Shown here piece after piece: positions 40,725 to 54,902 of a stretch of DNA of 64,000 nt. The DNA is from Chionoecetes opilio (lineage: Eukaryota; Arthropoda; Malacostraca; Decapoda; Majidae), in assembly GCA_016584305.1 (NCBI GenBank), contig JACEEZ010025422.1, positions 1 through 64,000 on the forward strand, written 5' to 3'. Under the pieces are notes generated by a model. It was not told the origin of the DNA and ran no database searches. It saw only the letters and a list, made by a program, of their open reading frames with translations. Position 1 is the first letter of the stretch, and each line of letters begins with the position of its first letter. Position numbers and translations under genes: made by a program.

Positions 40725-42718
40725 ACTTCAATTGTAGAAAAAAAACCACTCGTCAATGATAACTAGGCTAAAATCATTGAAAACACTACATTTTTAGGGG
40801 GTTTATAGGCAATATATAGGTATAAAAAATACTTGTATATATTACAATAACGCTACAGTTACAAGAAACTATTGAAAACGCTTGCAATATACCGTTACTA
40901 TCACAATAAATAACCTCTTATCTTCTATTAATACTTAAGTAACGTAAGCTACTTTATAGGTGAATATATTCTTAAAAAGAGGATTTGTACTTCAATTTGT
41001 AGGAAAACAGCTAATATATCACTGATAACTAGCTAAAATCATGAAAAAAACATACATTTTATGGGTTTCTAGCAATATAAAAGTAAAACACCTGTATATA
41101 TTACAATAACGCTACAGTTTAGAAGAAATTATGGAAAACGCTTGAATATACCGTTATATCACAATAAATAACCTCTTACTTCTTCTATTGTATTAGCTTA
41201 ATGTAAGTAAGCTACTTAAGGTGCAAATTTATTCTAAAAAGAGGATTTTGACACTTAATTGTAGGAAAACAGCTGTATTCACCGATAAATGAGCTAAGAT
41301 CATTGAAAACACTACATTTATGGGGTTATAGCAATATGAGAAGTAAAACTTGCGTATTATATACAAAAAAACGATACTTACAAAAACTATGAAAAAACGC
41401 TTGCAATATAAACGTTATATCACAAAAATAACATCTTACTCTTTATTAATAGCATTAATTGTAATGTAAGCTCCTTATAGGTGCAAAATATCTAAAAAGT
41501 GTCTTTATATACTTCAATTTGTAGGAAAACAGCTATATTCCACTGATAACTAGCTAAAATCATTGAACTTATTACATTTATGGGTTTATAGCAATATAAT
41601 AAAGTAAAAACATCTTGTATATTTACACATAACGATACTAGTTTAGAAGGAAACTATGAAAAACGCCTTGCAATATACCGTTATATCACAATAAATAAAC
41701 CTCTTACTCTTCTATTTAATAGCCCTTTTAATGTAATGTAAGCTACTAAGTAGGTGCAAATTGTTTAAAAAGGGGATTTTATACATCAATTTGTAGTGAA
41801 AATAGATATATATCACCGATTTAAATAAGCTAGGATCATTGAAAAACACTACATTTTATGGGTTTATAGCAATATGATAAGTAAAAAACTACTTGTATCT
41901 ATACAAATAAACCGCTACAGTTTACAAGAAACTATGAAAAACGCTTGCAATAACCGTTATAATCACAATAAATACCCTCCTAATCTCTCTATTTATTAGC
42001 TTAATGTAATGTAAGCTACTTATAGGGTTCAAATTATTTCTAAAAAAAAGGATTGATTACTTCATTTTTGTAGGCATACAGCTATATATCACCAATAACT
42101 AGCGAAAAACCATGAAAAGAACACATTTTGTGGGTATAAGCATTATCATAAGGTATATTCCTTCTATTAATGATTATATCACACTACCAATTAAGAAGAA
42201 ACTATGAAAAACCACGTATAATATTACAATTGTATCACAAAAGATCTCAAAATCCTATTATTATAAGATTACAGTAGTTCAAAATAGCAATTTCTAACGA
42301 CAAAAACAACTATAAATTCCCACATTTTGAATTTTCTATATCTAATCTCTATCTTATTTCTTCTAAAAGGGCTGAATAAATGTCAATTTTCGACATTTTT
42401 AGCCCTTCAAACATACATTTTAAAACACTTGAAAAAACGTTGTTTTAAGAATAAAATTGATACATAAATTACATGAAAAATACATATTTAAGCTCATAAT
42501 ATGGTAAAATATAGTTGTGTAAAAGTGCTGAATAATGTCAAATTCGACATTTTTTAGGCTTCAAAAATACATTTAAAACACTGAAAAAAACGTTCTTGTT
42601 AGGATTGAAATTGATTTACATAAATTTTATGAAAAAACTATATATTTTTAGCTGTAATTTTTGTAAATCTAGTTGCAGCAAATATAAAAAGCTATTAGCT
42701 ACAGATATAAAGAAATAT
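40725..42718. repeat. HOR unit 32: 5A-D2-2B (2.0 kb)
   Basis: A at 40725, 40989, 41253, 41511 and 41783; D2 at 42059; B at 42371 and 42527. The fourth A has ATTATTACATTTA and TGTATATTTACA; the fifth has GTAGTGAAAATAGATATAT. Unit 47 repeats this order of variants. Confidence 0.84.
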
Positions 42719-43771
42719 AATCATTTGTAGAAAAAAACAACTCTTCACTGATAACTAGCTAAAATCATTGAAAACACTACATTTTTTGGGTTTATAGCAA
42801 TATGATAAGTAAAAACTACTTGTATATATACAAAAACGCTACAGTTTACAAGAAACTAGAAAAACGGTTGCAATATACCTTTTATATCACAATAATAACC
42901 TCTTACTCTTCTATTTATTAGCTTAATGTAATGTAAGCTACTTATAAGTGCAAATTATTTTTAAAAAAAGGATTGTTTACTTCAATTTGTAGGCAAACAG
43001 CTATATATCACCGATAACTAGCTAAAATCATTGAAAAGAACACATTTTGGGGGTTTATAAAGCATAATCATAAAGGTAAATTCCTTCTATTAAAGATATA
43101 ACACACTACAATTAAAGAAAACTATGAAAAACACGTATAATAAAAAATTGTACCCACAATATATAGTCTCTAACTCCTTTATAAGCTTACAGTAGTTTTT
43201 AAAATAGCAATTTCTAACGAAAACAACTATAATTCCACATTTTTAATTTCTCTATCAAAAAAAAAAGCTGAATAATGTCAATTTTCGACATTTTTTAGCC
43301 CTTCCCCAAAAATACATTAAAAAACTTGAAAAAAACGTTGTTTTTAAGAATAAAATTGATACATAAATTACATGAAAAATACATATTTTAAGCTCATAAT
43401 ATTGTAAAATATAGTTGTTAAAAGTTTCTGAATAATGTCAAATTTCGACATTTTTTTAGGCTTCAAAAATACATTAAAACACTTGAAAAAACGTTGTTTT
43501 TAAGATTAAAATTGATACCTAAATTTCATGAAAATTCATATTTTTAGCTCATAACATTGTAAAATATAGTTGTGGGAAAAGTGCTGGAATAATGTAAAAT
43601 TTCGACATTATTTAGCATTTCAAAAATACATTAAAATTCTTGAAAAAACATTGTTTTTAAGATTAAAATTGATATCTAAATTTCATGAAAAAAAACATAT
43701 TTTTAGCTATTAATTTGTAAATATAGTTGTAGCAAATATAAAAAGCATTTAGCTACAGATATAAGAAATAT
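42719..43771. repeat. HOR unit 33: 1A-D-3B (1.05 kb)
   Basis: A at 42719; D at 42979; B at 43267, 43426 and 43583. Fairly clean. The single A is a fusion: it begins as a first-position A (TTGTAGAAAAAAAC) and ends with Y-type AAACGGTTGC. Confidence 0.9.
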
Positions 43772-45189
43772 ACTTCAATTGTAGAAAAAAACCCTTCACT
43801 GATAATAGCTAAAATCATTGAAAAACACTACCCTTTTATGGGTTTATAGCATTATGATAAGTAAAACTACTTGTATATATACAATAACGCTACAGTTTAC
43901 AAGAAACTATGAAAAACGCTTGCAATATACCGTTTTATCACAATAAATAACCTCTTACTCTTCTATTTAATAGCTTAATGTAATGTAAGCTACTTATAGG
44001 GTCATATAGTACTAAAAAGAGGATTTTTGTACTTCAATTTGGAGGCAAACAGAGCTGATAGCACTGATAACTACTAAAGATCATTGAACACACTACATTT
44101 ATATGGTTTATAGGCATATAATAAGTAAACTACCATGTATTATACAATAACGCTACATTAGAAGAAACTATGAAAAACGCTTGCAATATACCGTTTAGAT
44201 CACAATAAATACCTCTTACTTTCTATTTATTACTTAATGTATGTAAGCTACTTATAGGTGCAAATTATCTAAAAGAGGATTTTACACTTCAATTTGTAGT
44301 AAAATAGCTGTATTAATCACCGATAATAGCTAAGATCATTGAAAACATACATTTTATAGGTTTTATAGCATATGATAAGTAAAACTCTTGTATATATACA
44401 AAACCTAACAGTTTACAAGAACATGAAAACGCTTGCAATATAACCGTTTATAAATCACAATAATACCCTATTAACTCTTCTATTTATAGCTTATGTAATG
44501 TAGCTACTTATAGGTGCGAAATTATCCTAAAAGAGATTTTTACTTCAATTTTGTAGTAAAAACACTATAGATCACCGATAACTAGCTAAAACCATTGAAA
44601 GAAACATTTTGTGGGTATAAAGCATATCATAAGGTATATTCCTTCTATTATGATTTATAACACTACAATTAAGAAGAAACTATGAACAACACGTATAATA
44701 TACAATTTGTAACACAAGGATAGGTCTCAAACTCCTATGATAAGCTTACGTAGTTTAAAATAGCATTTCTAACGAAACAACTATAATTCCCATTTTTTGA
44801 AAAATTTCTCTATCTAATCTCTACCTCTATTTTTTTCTAAAAGGGCTGAATAATTCAATTTTCGACATTTTTTTAGCCCTTCAAAACATACATTAAAACA
44901 CTTGAAAAACATAATTTTTAGATAAATATGATACTAAATTACTGACAAATACATATTTTAAGCTCATACTATTGTCAAATAATAGTTGTTTTAATGTGGT
45001 TGAATATGTCAAATTTCGACATTTTTTAGGCTTTCAAAAATACATTAAAACACTTGAAAACGTTGTTTGTAAGATTAAAAGTGATACATAAATTTTATGA
45101 AAAATATGATATTTTTAGCTGTTATTTTTGTAAAATATAGATGCAAGGCAATATAAAAAGCTATTTTAGCTACATATAGAAAGAAATAT
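43772..45189. repeat. HOR unit 34: 3A-D2-2B
   Basis: A at 43772, 44031 and 44286; D2 at 44542; B at 44845 and about 44998. The last B is the B2/B3 chimera. Confidence 0.82.
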
Positions 45190-46592
45190 ACTTCATTTTG
45201 TGAACAAACAACTCTTTCATGATAACTAGCTAAATCATTGAAAACAATCCATTTTTTTTGGTTTATGCAATATTTAAGTAAAACTACTTGTATATATACC
45301 CAAAAGCTACAGTTTTACAAGACACTATGAAAAAACGCTGCAATATACCGTTTATATCCAATAAATAACCTCTTACTCTCTATTTAATAGCTTAATGTAT
45401 GGTAGCTACTTATATGTGTCGATTTGCTAAAAAGAGGATTTTATACTTCAATTTGTAGGAAAACAGCTATATATCACTGATAGACTAGCTAAAATTCATT
45501 GAAACACTACTTTTAGGGGTTTTATAGCAATATAATAAGTAAACTCCACCACTTGTATATATACAATAACGCTACAGTTTACAAGAAACAGGGAAAAACG
45601 CTTACATATACCGTTATTCACAATAAATAACCTCTACTCTTCTAATTTACTATCTTAATGTAATGTAAGCTACTTATAGTGCAAATTATTCTAAAAAGAG
45701 GCTTTTATACTTCAATTTTAGGAAAACACTATATATCAACGATAAATAGCTACTAATCACTGCACACTACATTTTATGTTGTTATAGCATATGATAAGTA
45801 AACTCTTTGGTATATATACAATACCGCAACAGTTGCCATACAGAAACTATGAAAACGCTTGCATATCCGTTATATTACAATAAATAACCTCTTACTCTTC
45901 CATTTATTAGCTTAATGTATGAAAGCTACTATAGGTCAAATTATTCTAAAAAAGGATTGTATACTTCCATTTGTAGGAAACAGCTATAATATCACCGATA
46001 CTAGTTAAAATCATTGGAAAGAACACATTTTGAGGGTATAAAGCATTATCATAAGGTAAGATTTCCTCTATTAATGATATAACACTAACATTAAGACGAA
46101 ATTAGTGAAAAACACGTATAATATACAATTGTTCACAATATAGGAGTCTCAAACTCTATTATAAGATTACAGTAGTTCCAAAATAGCACTTTCTAACGAA
46201 AACAACTATAACTCCACATTTTGAATTTCTCTATCATAAAAAGGGCTTAATAATGTCAATTTTCGACAATTTTTTTTGCCCTTCAAACACATTAAAACAC
46301 TTGAAAAACGTTTTGTTTAAGATAAATGATACATAAAATTTCATGAAAATACATTTTTAACTCATAGATAGTTTGTAACAATATAGTTGTGTAAAAGTGC
46401 TGAATCATGTCAAATTTTTACAATTATTTAGCATTTCAAAATCCATTAAAATACTTGAAAAACTTGTTATATATAAGATTAAAATTGATATCTAAATTTC
46501 ATGAAAACTGACATTTTCAGCTATTAATTTTGTAAAATAAATATAGTTGTAGCAAATATAAACAGCTATTTTAGCTACAGATTAAAGAAATT
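45190..46592. repeat. HOR unit 35: 3A-D-2B, first of four 1.42-kb units
   Basis: A at 45190, 45445 and 45709; D at 45963; B at 46245 and 46399. D has TTTTGAGGG and AAGATTACAGTAGTTC; the last B begins GAATCATGTCAAATTTTTAC. Confidence 0.84.
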
Positions 46593-48008
46593 ACTTCATT
46601 TGTAGAAAAACAACTCTTTCACTTGATACTAGCTAAAAATCATTGAAAACATTACATTTTTTTTTTGGTTTTAGCAATATGAAAGTAAACATACTTGTAT
46701 ACTACAATACGCTACAGTTTACAAGAAAACTATGAAAACGGCTTGCAATATACCGTTATATCCACAATCAATAACCTCTACTCTTCTATTTAATAGCTTA
46801 ATGGTCATTTAAGCTACTTATAGGTATAAATTATTCTAAAAAGAGGATTTTATCTTCATTTGTATGCAAAACAGCTTATATACACTGATGACTAGGCTAA
46901 ATCATTTGAAAACACTTTACATTTTATGGGTTTTATAGCAATATACATAAGTAAACTACTGTATAATATACCTAACGCTACAGTTTTAGAAGAAACTATG
47001 AAGAGCGCGTGCAATATACGGTTTATCAATAAATAACCTCTGACTCTTCTATTTCCTAGCGTTAATGTAATGTAAGCTACGTATCGGTGGCAAATTTTCT
47101 AAAAAGAGGATTTTATACTTCAAGATTTTGTAGGAAAGACAGCTATATATCACCGATAAATAGCTAATATCATTGAAACACTACTACAGTTTATTGTGTT
47201 TATAGCACCTATGAATAACGTAAAACTCTTTGTAATACCAATAACGCAACAGTTTACAAGAAACTATGAAAACGCCTTGCAATATGCCGTTATAATTCAT
47301 AATACCTCTTAACTCTGCTAGTTATTAGCTTAATGTAAATGATAACTACTTTATATGGTCAAAATTATTCTAAAAAAAGATTGTATACTTCAATTTGTAG
47401 GAAAAACCTATATAATCACCGATAACTAGCTAAGTTCATTGTAAAAGAACCATTTTGAGGTATAAAGCCATTATCATAGGTAAATTCCTTCTATTAATGA
47501 TTATACACTACAATTAAGTAAGAAGTATGAAAAACACGTATACTATGACAATTATGTATCACAATCTAGTCTCAAATCCTATATAAGATTACACGTATTC
47601 AAAATTAGCAATTTCTAACGAAAACACGATAAGTCCACATTTTGATTTCTCTATCATAAAAAGGGCTGAATAATGTTCAATTTTCGACATATTTTAGCCT
47701 TTCAAAAATACTTCACAACACTTAAAAACGTTGTTTTTTAAATAAAATTGATACATAAATTTCATGAACAATCCTATACGTTTAATCTCATAATATTTGT
47801 AAAACATAGTTTGTAAAAGTGCTAATCATGTCAATTTTAACATTATTTATCATTTCAGTAAAATACAATTTAAATATTGAAAAAACTTGTTTATTTAGAG
47901 TTAAATTGATATCTAAATTTCATGAAAAATACATATTTTTAGCTATTACTTTTATAAATTAGTTTGTAGCAAATTAAAAAGCTATTTAGTACAGATCATA
48001 AAGAATAT
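46593..48008. repeat. HOR unit 36: 3A-D-2B
   Basis: A at 46593, 46852 and 47117; D at 47387; B at 47665 and 47821. Same marks as unit 35. Confidence 0.83.
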
Positions 48009-49460
48009 ACTTAAATTTGTGTAAAAACACTTTTCCCACTGATAACTAGCTAAAATCATGAAAACACTACATTTTTTTCGTTTATAATAGCATATGTAGT
48101 ACTAAAACTACTTGTAATATATACAATAACGCTATCAGTTTAGCAATGAAACTATGAAAAACGCCTTGCAATCTACCGTTATATCCACTAAATAACCTCT
48201 TAACTCTTCTATTTAATAGCTTATGGAATGTAAGCTACTATAGGTGCAATTATTCTAAAAGAGGATTTTTATACTTCATTTGTATGAAAACAGCTATATA
48301 GCACTGGAGGAGAACTAGCCTAAATCATTGAAAACCCCTACATTTATGGGTTTTATTAGCACAATATAATAAGTAAACTCCTGTATATTATACAATAACG
48401 CTACAGTTTAGAAGAACTATGAAAAACGACGTGCATATACCGTTATATTCACAATAAATAACCTCTGCTCTTCTATTTACTAGCTTAATGTATGTAAGCT
48501 ACTTATAGGTGCAAATTAATTCTATAAGAGGATTTTTATACTTTCAATTTGTAGGAAAACAGCTATTATCACCGATATATAGCTAATATCATTGAAAACA
48601 CTACTTTTATGGTTTATAGCAATATAATAAGTAACATTCTTTGTATATATACAATAAGCTCTCACAGTTTAGCAAGAACTATGAACAACCTTGCACTATA
48701 CCGTTATATTAAAATCCATAACCTCCTTTTTTTTTTTTTTTACCCCTCTTCTATTTATTAGCTTAAGGTATGTAAACGCTACTTATAGGTCAAAATTATT
48801 CTAAAAAAGATTGTTACTTCAATTGTAGGAAAACGTTTGCTATATATCATGATAACTAGCTAAAATCATTGACAAAGAACACATTTTGAGGGTATAAAGC
48901 ATTATCATGAAGGTAAAATTCACCTTCTATTAATGATATGAACACTACAGATTAAAGAATAAATTATTATTGAAAACACGTGACATATACAATTGTATCA
49001 CAATTAGAGTCCTCAATTCTATTATAAGATTTACAGTAGTTCACAATAGCAATTTCTAACGAAAACAACTATAAATTCCACATTTTGAATTTCTCTATCA
49101 TAAAAAGGGCTGAATAATGTCAATTTTCGAACATTTTTTAGCCTTTCAAAAATACATTAAACACTTGAAAAACCCTTGTTTTTAAGAATAAAATTGTACA
49201 TAATTTTATGAAAAATACATATTTTTAAGCTGTCATAATATTGTAAAACATAGTTTGTGTAAAAGTGCTGAAGTCATGTCAAATTTTTAACATTATTTAG
49301 CATTTCAAAAATCCATTAAATACTACTTTGAAACAACATTGTTTATAAGATTAAAATTGATATCGTAAATTTCATGAAAAATACATATTTTTTTGCTATT
49401 ATTTTGTAAAATATAGTTGTAGGAAATATGAAAAGCTATTTACCTACAGCTTAGAAATAT
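48009..49460. repeat. HOR unit 37: 3A-D-2B
   Basis: A at 48009, 48273 and 48540; D at 48816; B at 49109 and 49267. A T-run insert at about 48726-48743 lengthens the third A. Confidence 0.83.
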
Positions 49461-50878
49461 ACTTCAATTTGTAGAAAAAACAACGCCTTCACTGATACTA
49501 GGCTAAAAATCATTGAAAACAACTAATTTTTTGGGTTTATAAGCAATATGATAGTAAAAACTTACCTTTGTATATATACAATAACGCTACAGTTTACAAG
49601 AAACTGTGAAAAACGCTTGCAATATACTGTTTACCACAATAAAATAACCTCTTAACTCTTCTATTTACTAGCTTAATAGTAATGTACTAATATGGTGCAA
49701 ATTATTCTAAAAAGAGGATTTATACTTCACGTTTTGTAGAAAACAGCTATATATCACTGACTAACTACCTAGATCATTTAAAACACTACATTTTTATGGG
49801 TTTAATAGTCAATATAATAAGTAAACTAACTACCTGTATATATAACAATAACGCTACAGTTTAGAAGAAACTATGAAAAACGCGTCAATATACCGTTATA
49901 AAAATATCACAATAAATACCCTGACTCTTCTATTTACTAGCTTAATAGTATTGGTAAGCTACTTATGGTGCATTATTCTATAAAGATGATTTTATACTTC
50001 AATTTGTATGAAACAGCTATATATCACCGATAAATAGCTAATTATCATTGAAACCTACATTTTATGGTTTATAGCAGTATATGAATAAAAACTCTTTGTA
50101 TATATACATAACTTCAACATTTACAAGAAACTTGAAAAACGCTTGCCAAATACCCGTTATATTACAATAATAACCTCTTCTCTCTATTTATTAGCTTATG
50201 TTTAATGTAAGCTACTTAATAGGTCAAATTAATTCTAAAAAAAGATTGTATACTTCAGATTTGTAGGAAACAGCTATTATCAACCACCGATAACTAGACT
50301 AAAACATTGAAAAGAACACTTTTGAGGTATAAAGCATTATCATAAGGTAAATTCCTTCTATGAATGATATAACACTACAATTAAGAAGAATTATGAAAAA
50401 CAACGTATAATATCAATTGGTATCACATATAGAGTCTCAATCCTATTATAAGATTACAGTAGTTCAAATAGCAGTTTCTAACGAAAACACTATAAAGCCA
50501 ACATTTTTGAATTTCTCTATCATAAAAAGGGCTGAATAATGTCAATTTTCGACATTTTTTAGCGCCATTCAAAATACATTCAAAACACTTGAACAAACGG
50601 TTATTTTTAAGAATAAAATTGATACATAAATTTCCATGAAAATACATATTTTAAGTTCATAATATTGTAACATTGTTGTGTAAAAGTGCTGATCATGTCA
50701 ATTTTAACATTTTTAAGCATTCAAAATGCATTAAAATACTTGAAAAAAACAATTGTTTATAAGATTAAAATGATACAAATTTCATGAAAAAAATACATAA
50801 GTTTTTAGCTATTACTTTTGTAAGATATAGTATGTAGCAATATAAAAAGCTATTTAAGCTACATATATAAAGAAATAT
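49461..50878. repeat. HOR unit 38: 3A-D-2B, last of four 1.42-kb units
   Basis: A at 49461, 49724 and 49996; D at 50252; B at 50531 and 50688. Confidence 0.83.
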
Positions 50879-52397
50879 ACTTCAATTTGTAGAAAAAACA
50901 ACTCTTCACTGATACTAGCTAAAATCTTGAAAACACTACATTTTTTGGGTTATAAAGCATATGATAAGTAAAACTACTTGTCTATATAGCAATAACGCTA
51001 TCAGTTTACAAGAAACTAATGAAAAACGCTTGCCATAATACACGTTATATACAATAAATAAGCCGCGTTACCTCTTCTCTTTAATAGCTTAATGTCATGT
51101 AGCTACTTTAAGGTGCAAATTATTCCCAAAAAGCAAGAGGATTTTTTATACTTCAATTTTGTAAGAAAAAATGCTATATATCACTGATACTAGCTAAAAT
51201 CATTGAAAACACTAACATTTATGGGTTTATAGCAATATAATATTAAAACTACCTGTATATATACATAACGCTACAGTTTTAGAAGAAACTATGAAAGAAC
51301 GTCTTGCAATATACCGTTATATCACATAAAGAACCTCTGACTCTTCTATTTACAATAGCTTAATGTAATGTAAGCTACTTATCGTGCAATTATTCAAAAA
51401 GAGGATTTTATACTTCAATTTGTAGGAAAAACAGCTATATATCACTGATAACTAGCTACAATCCATTGAAACAACTACATTTTTGGGTTTATAGCATTAT
51501 AAGTATCACTACTTGTATATAAAAATAAGCTACTTTTTTACAAAAACTATAAAAAACGGTTGCAATAATTTTTATATACAATAAAAAACCTCTTCTCTTC
51601 TATTTATTACTTAATGAAATTAAAGCTCTTATAAGTAAAATTATTCAAAAAAAAGGTTTGTTTATTTTTAAATTTGTGGGAAAAACCTAAATCCCGATAA
51701 CTAAAAAAATCATTAAAAAAGAAAAAATTTTTGGTATAAAGATTTCAAAAGGGTAAATTCCTTCTTTTAAAGTAAACACTAAATTAAGAAAAATTTAAAA
51801 AAAACCTATAATATAAAATTGTTCACAAAGAGTCTCAAACTCCTATTATAACTTACGTAGTTTAAAATAGCATTTCTACGAAAAAAACTATAATTCCACT
51901 TTTGAATTTCCTATCAAAAAAGGCTGAATATGTCAATTTTCGACATTTTTTATTCCTTTAAAAATACTTTAAAAACCTTAAAAAAGTTTTTTTTTTTAAA
52001 AAATAAAATTTGATACAAAATTAATAAAAATACTATTTTAAGCTCAAATTGAAAAATAAGTTTGAAAAAGTGCTATAATGTCAATTTCGACATTTTTTGG
52101 CTTTAAAAAAATACTTAAAAACACTTGAAAAACTTTGTTTTTAAGTTTAAAAATTGATACCTAAATTTCATGAAAATTCATTTTTTAGCTCAAACTTGAA
52201 AAATATAGTTGTGAAAATGCTGATAATGTAAAATTTCGACTTTTTTAGCATTTCATAAATCATTAAAATTCTTGAAAAAACATTTTTTTAAGATTAAAAT
52301 TGATACTAAATTTCATGAAAATACTTTTTTAGCTTTTAAATTTTTGTAAATATTGTTGTGCAAATAAAAAAGCTTTTAGCTACAGATTAAGAAATAT
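50879..52397. repeat. HOR unit 39: 3A-D-3B, Y-like last A
   Basis: A at 50879, 51150 and 51412; D at about 51664; B at 51923, 52072 and 52219. The first two A modules resemble the 1.42-kb block; the third has Y marks (CTACAATCC, AAGTATCAC, AACGGTTGC). The block therefore ends by exchange inside this unit. From about 51,480 the sequence loses G and C. Confidence 0.77.
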
Positions 52398-53807
52398 ACT
52401 TAAAATTTGTGAAAAAAAACCCTCTTCACGAAAACTACAAAAATCATTGAAAACACTACTTTTTAGGGGTTTATGCAATATGATAGTAAAACTCTTGTAT
52501 TATCAAAAGCTACATTTTAACTAAAACTATGACAAAAACAGAACTAAAAACGCTCAGAAACCGCTACAAAAACTCGCAAAAAGAAACTAAAAAAACGTTT
52601 TGCAATATACCGTTTATCACAATAAAAAACCTCTTACTCTTCTATTTAAATAGCTTAATTGTATGTAGCTACTTATAGGTGCATATTATTCTAAAAGAGG
52701 TTTTTGTATTTCAATTTGTAGGAAAAAGCTATATTCACTGATATTGCAAAAATCATTGAAAACCACTTTTAGGGGTTTTAAGCAATTAAAAAGAAAAACT
52801 ACCTGTAATATCAAAAAAAGCTCAGTTTAAAGAACTATAAAAAACCTTTGCAATATACTTTTATATCACATAAAAAACCTCTTACCTTCATTTTTTAGCT
52901 TAATGTAATGTAAGCTACTTATAGGTGAAAAATTATTCTAAAAAGGGGATTTTACACTTCAATTTGTAGGAAAAAGCTGTATTCACCGAAATACAAAGAT
53001 CTTAAAAACACACTTTTTAGGGGTTTATAAAAATATATAAGTAAAACTACTTGTATATATAAAAAAACCTACAGTTTACAAAAAGCTATAAAAAAACGTT
53101 GAAATTTCCGTTTATCCAATAATACCTCTGACTCTTCTATTTAATAGTTTAATGTATATAAGCACTTATGGTAAAATATTCTAATAAAAAGGATTGTATA
53201 CTTCAATTTGTAGGAAAACAGCTATAATCCCGTAACTAGCAAAAATGATTGAAAAAAACCCTTTTGGGGGTAAAATTATCTAAGGAAAATTTCCCTTCTT
53301 TAATGATATAACACTAAAATTTAAAGAAAAAACTATGAAAAACCCCGTAAAATACAATTGTTCACAATATAGTCTCAAACTCCATTTAAGCTTACAGTAT
53401 TTTAAAAATGCATTTCTAAAAAAAAAAATAAATTCCACTTTTTTAATTTCTCTATCACAAAAGTTTGAAAAAGTCATTTCGACATTTTTTAGCCCTTCAA
53501 AATACATTAAAACACTTGAAAAAATGTTTTTTTTAAATTAAAATTGATACCTAAATTTTCAAAAAAAATTCATATTTTTAGCTCTAACATGAAAAATATA
53601 GTTGTGTAAAATGCTATAATGAAAAATTTGACATTATTTAGCTTTTTCAAAATACTTTAAAAAGTTTTAAAAAAAAATTTGTTTTTAAAAGTTTAAAAAA
53701 TTGATATCTAAATTTCTAAAAAATCATTTTTTTAGCTTTTAAATTTTGTATATATAGTTGTAGAAAATTTAAAAAAAAACTATTTGCTAAGATATAAAAA
53801 AAAAAAT
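52398..53807. repeat. HOR unit 40: 3A-D-2B, Z'-like, degraded
   Basis: A at 52398, 52708 and 52956; D at 53200; B at about 53463 and 53613. The first A is lengthened by a scrambled stretch at about 52530-52580. D has AAAAATGATTG. Confidence 0.72.
52530..52580. other. Scrambled insertion inside an A module
   Basis: About 50 extra bases lie between AAAACTATGA and AAAACGTTTTGCAAT. They consist of fragments resembling GAAACTA, AAAACGCT and CGCTACA from the same module, repeated out of order. Probably a local consensus failure. Confidence 0.65.
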
Positions 53808-54902
53808 ACTTAAATTTGTAGAAAAAACCATTCTTCACTGTAACTAGCTAACTTTTTTGAAAACATACTTTTATGGGCAAAGCATATGATAAAAAACTAC
53901 TTGTTATATACAATAACCCAGTTTCAAAAAACTATAAAAAAACGCTTGCAATATACCGTTAATCAAAATAAATAACCTCTTACTCTTCTATTTAATAGTT
54001 TAAATGAAATGTAAGCTACTTATAGGTGCTATTTTCAAAAGAGTTTTTTGTACTTCAATTTGTAGAAAACACTTATATCCTGATAACTACTAAAATCATT
54101 GAAACACTACTTTTAGGGTTTAAGCAATTAATAAATAAAACACCTGTATATATCAAAAAAGCTACGTTTAAAAAACTATAAAAAAAGCTTGCAATATACT
54201 GTTAAAATCAAAAAATAACCTTTCTCTTCTTTTTATTACTTATTTGTAATGTAAACTACTTAAAAGTGCAATTATTCAAAAAAAAGGTTTGTTTACTTAA
54301 ATTTGTAGGAAAACAGCTATATATCACCGAAAACTAGCTAAAATCATTAAAAAGAACATTTTTTGGGGGTATAAACATTATCTAAGTAACCCTTCTATTA
54401 ATGAATAACACTAAAATTTAAAGGGAAAAACTATAAAAAAACACTATAAATAAAATTGTTCACTATGAGTCTCAACTCCTTTTATAAGCTTACAGTAGTT
54501 TTAAATAGCATTTCTAACAAAAAAAAACTAAAATTCCACATTTTGAATTTCTCTATCAAAAAAGAGCTGAATAATGTCAATTTTCGACATTTTTTAGCCC
54601 TTAAAAAATACATTAAAAAACTTTAAAAAAAAATTATTTTTTTAAGAAAAAAATTATCCTAAATTTCATGAAAAATTCATATTTTTTAGCTCTAACAATG
54701 AAAAATATAGTAGTGTAAAAGTGCGAAAAATTAAAATTTTTCGACATTATTTGCATTTCAAAAAAATTAAATTCTTAAAAAAACTTTTTTTTTAAAGTTT
54801 AAAAATTGATTTCAAATTTCATGAAAAATACATTTTTTTTAACATTATTTTTAAAAATATTTGTAAAAATATAAAAAATTTAGCTACAGTATAAAGAAAT
54901 AT
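53808..54902. repeat. HOR unit 41: 2A-D-2B, type X with expanded A run, degraded
   Basis: A at 53808 and 54052; D at 54295; chimeric B at 54566 with ACTTTAAAAAAAAA and TATCCTAAATTTC; B3 at 54723. Confidence 0.75.

Larger units (their letters stand above)
51480..54900. other. Low-quality tract with inflated A/T runs
   Basis: Units 39-41 keep their order but homopolymers are lengthened (TTTTTTTTT, AAAAAAAAA) and C and G are dropped. Clean sequence resumes within unit 42. Confidence 0.75.
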
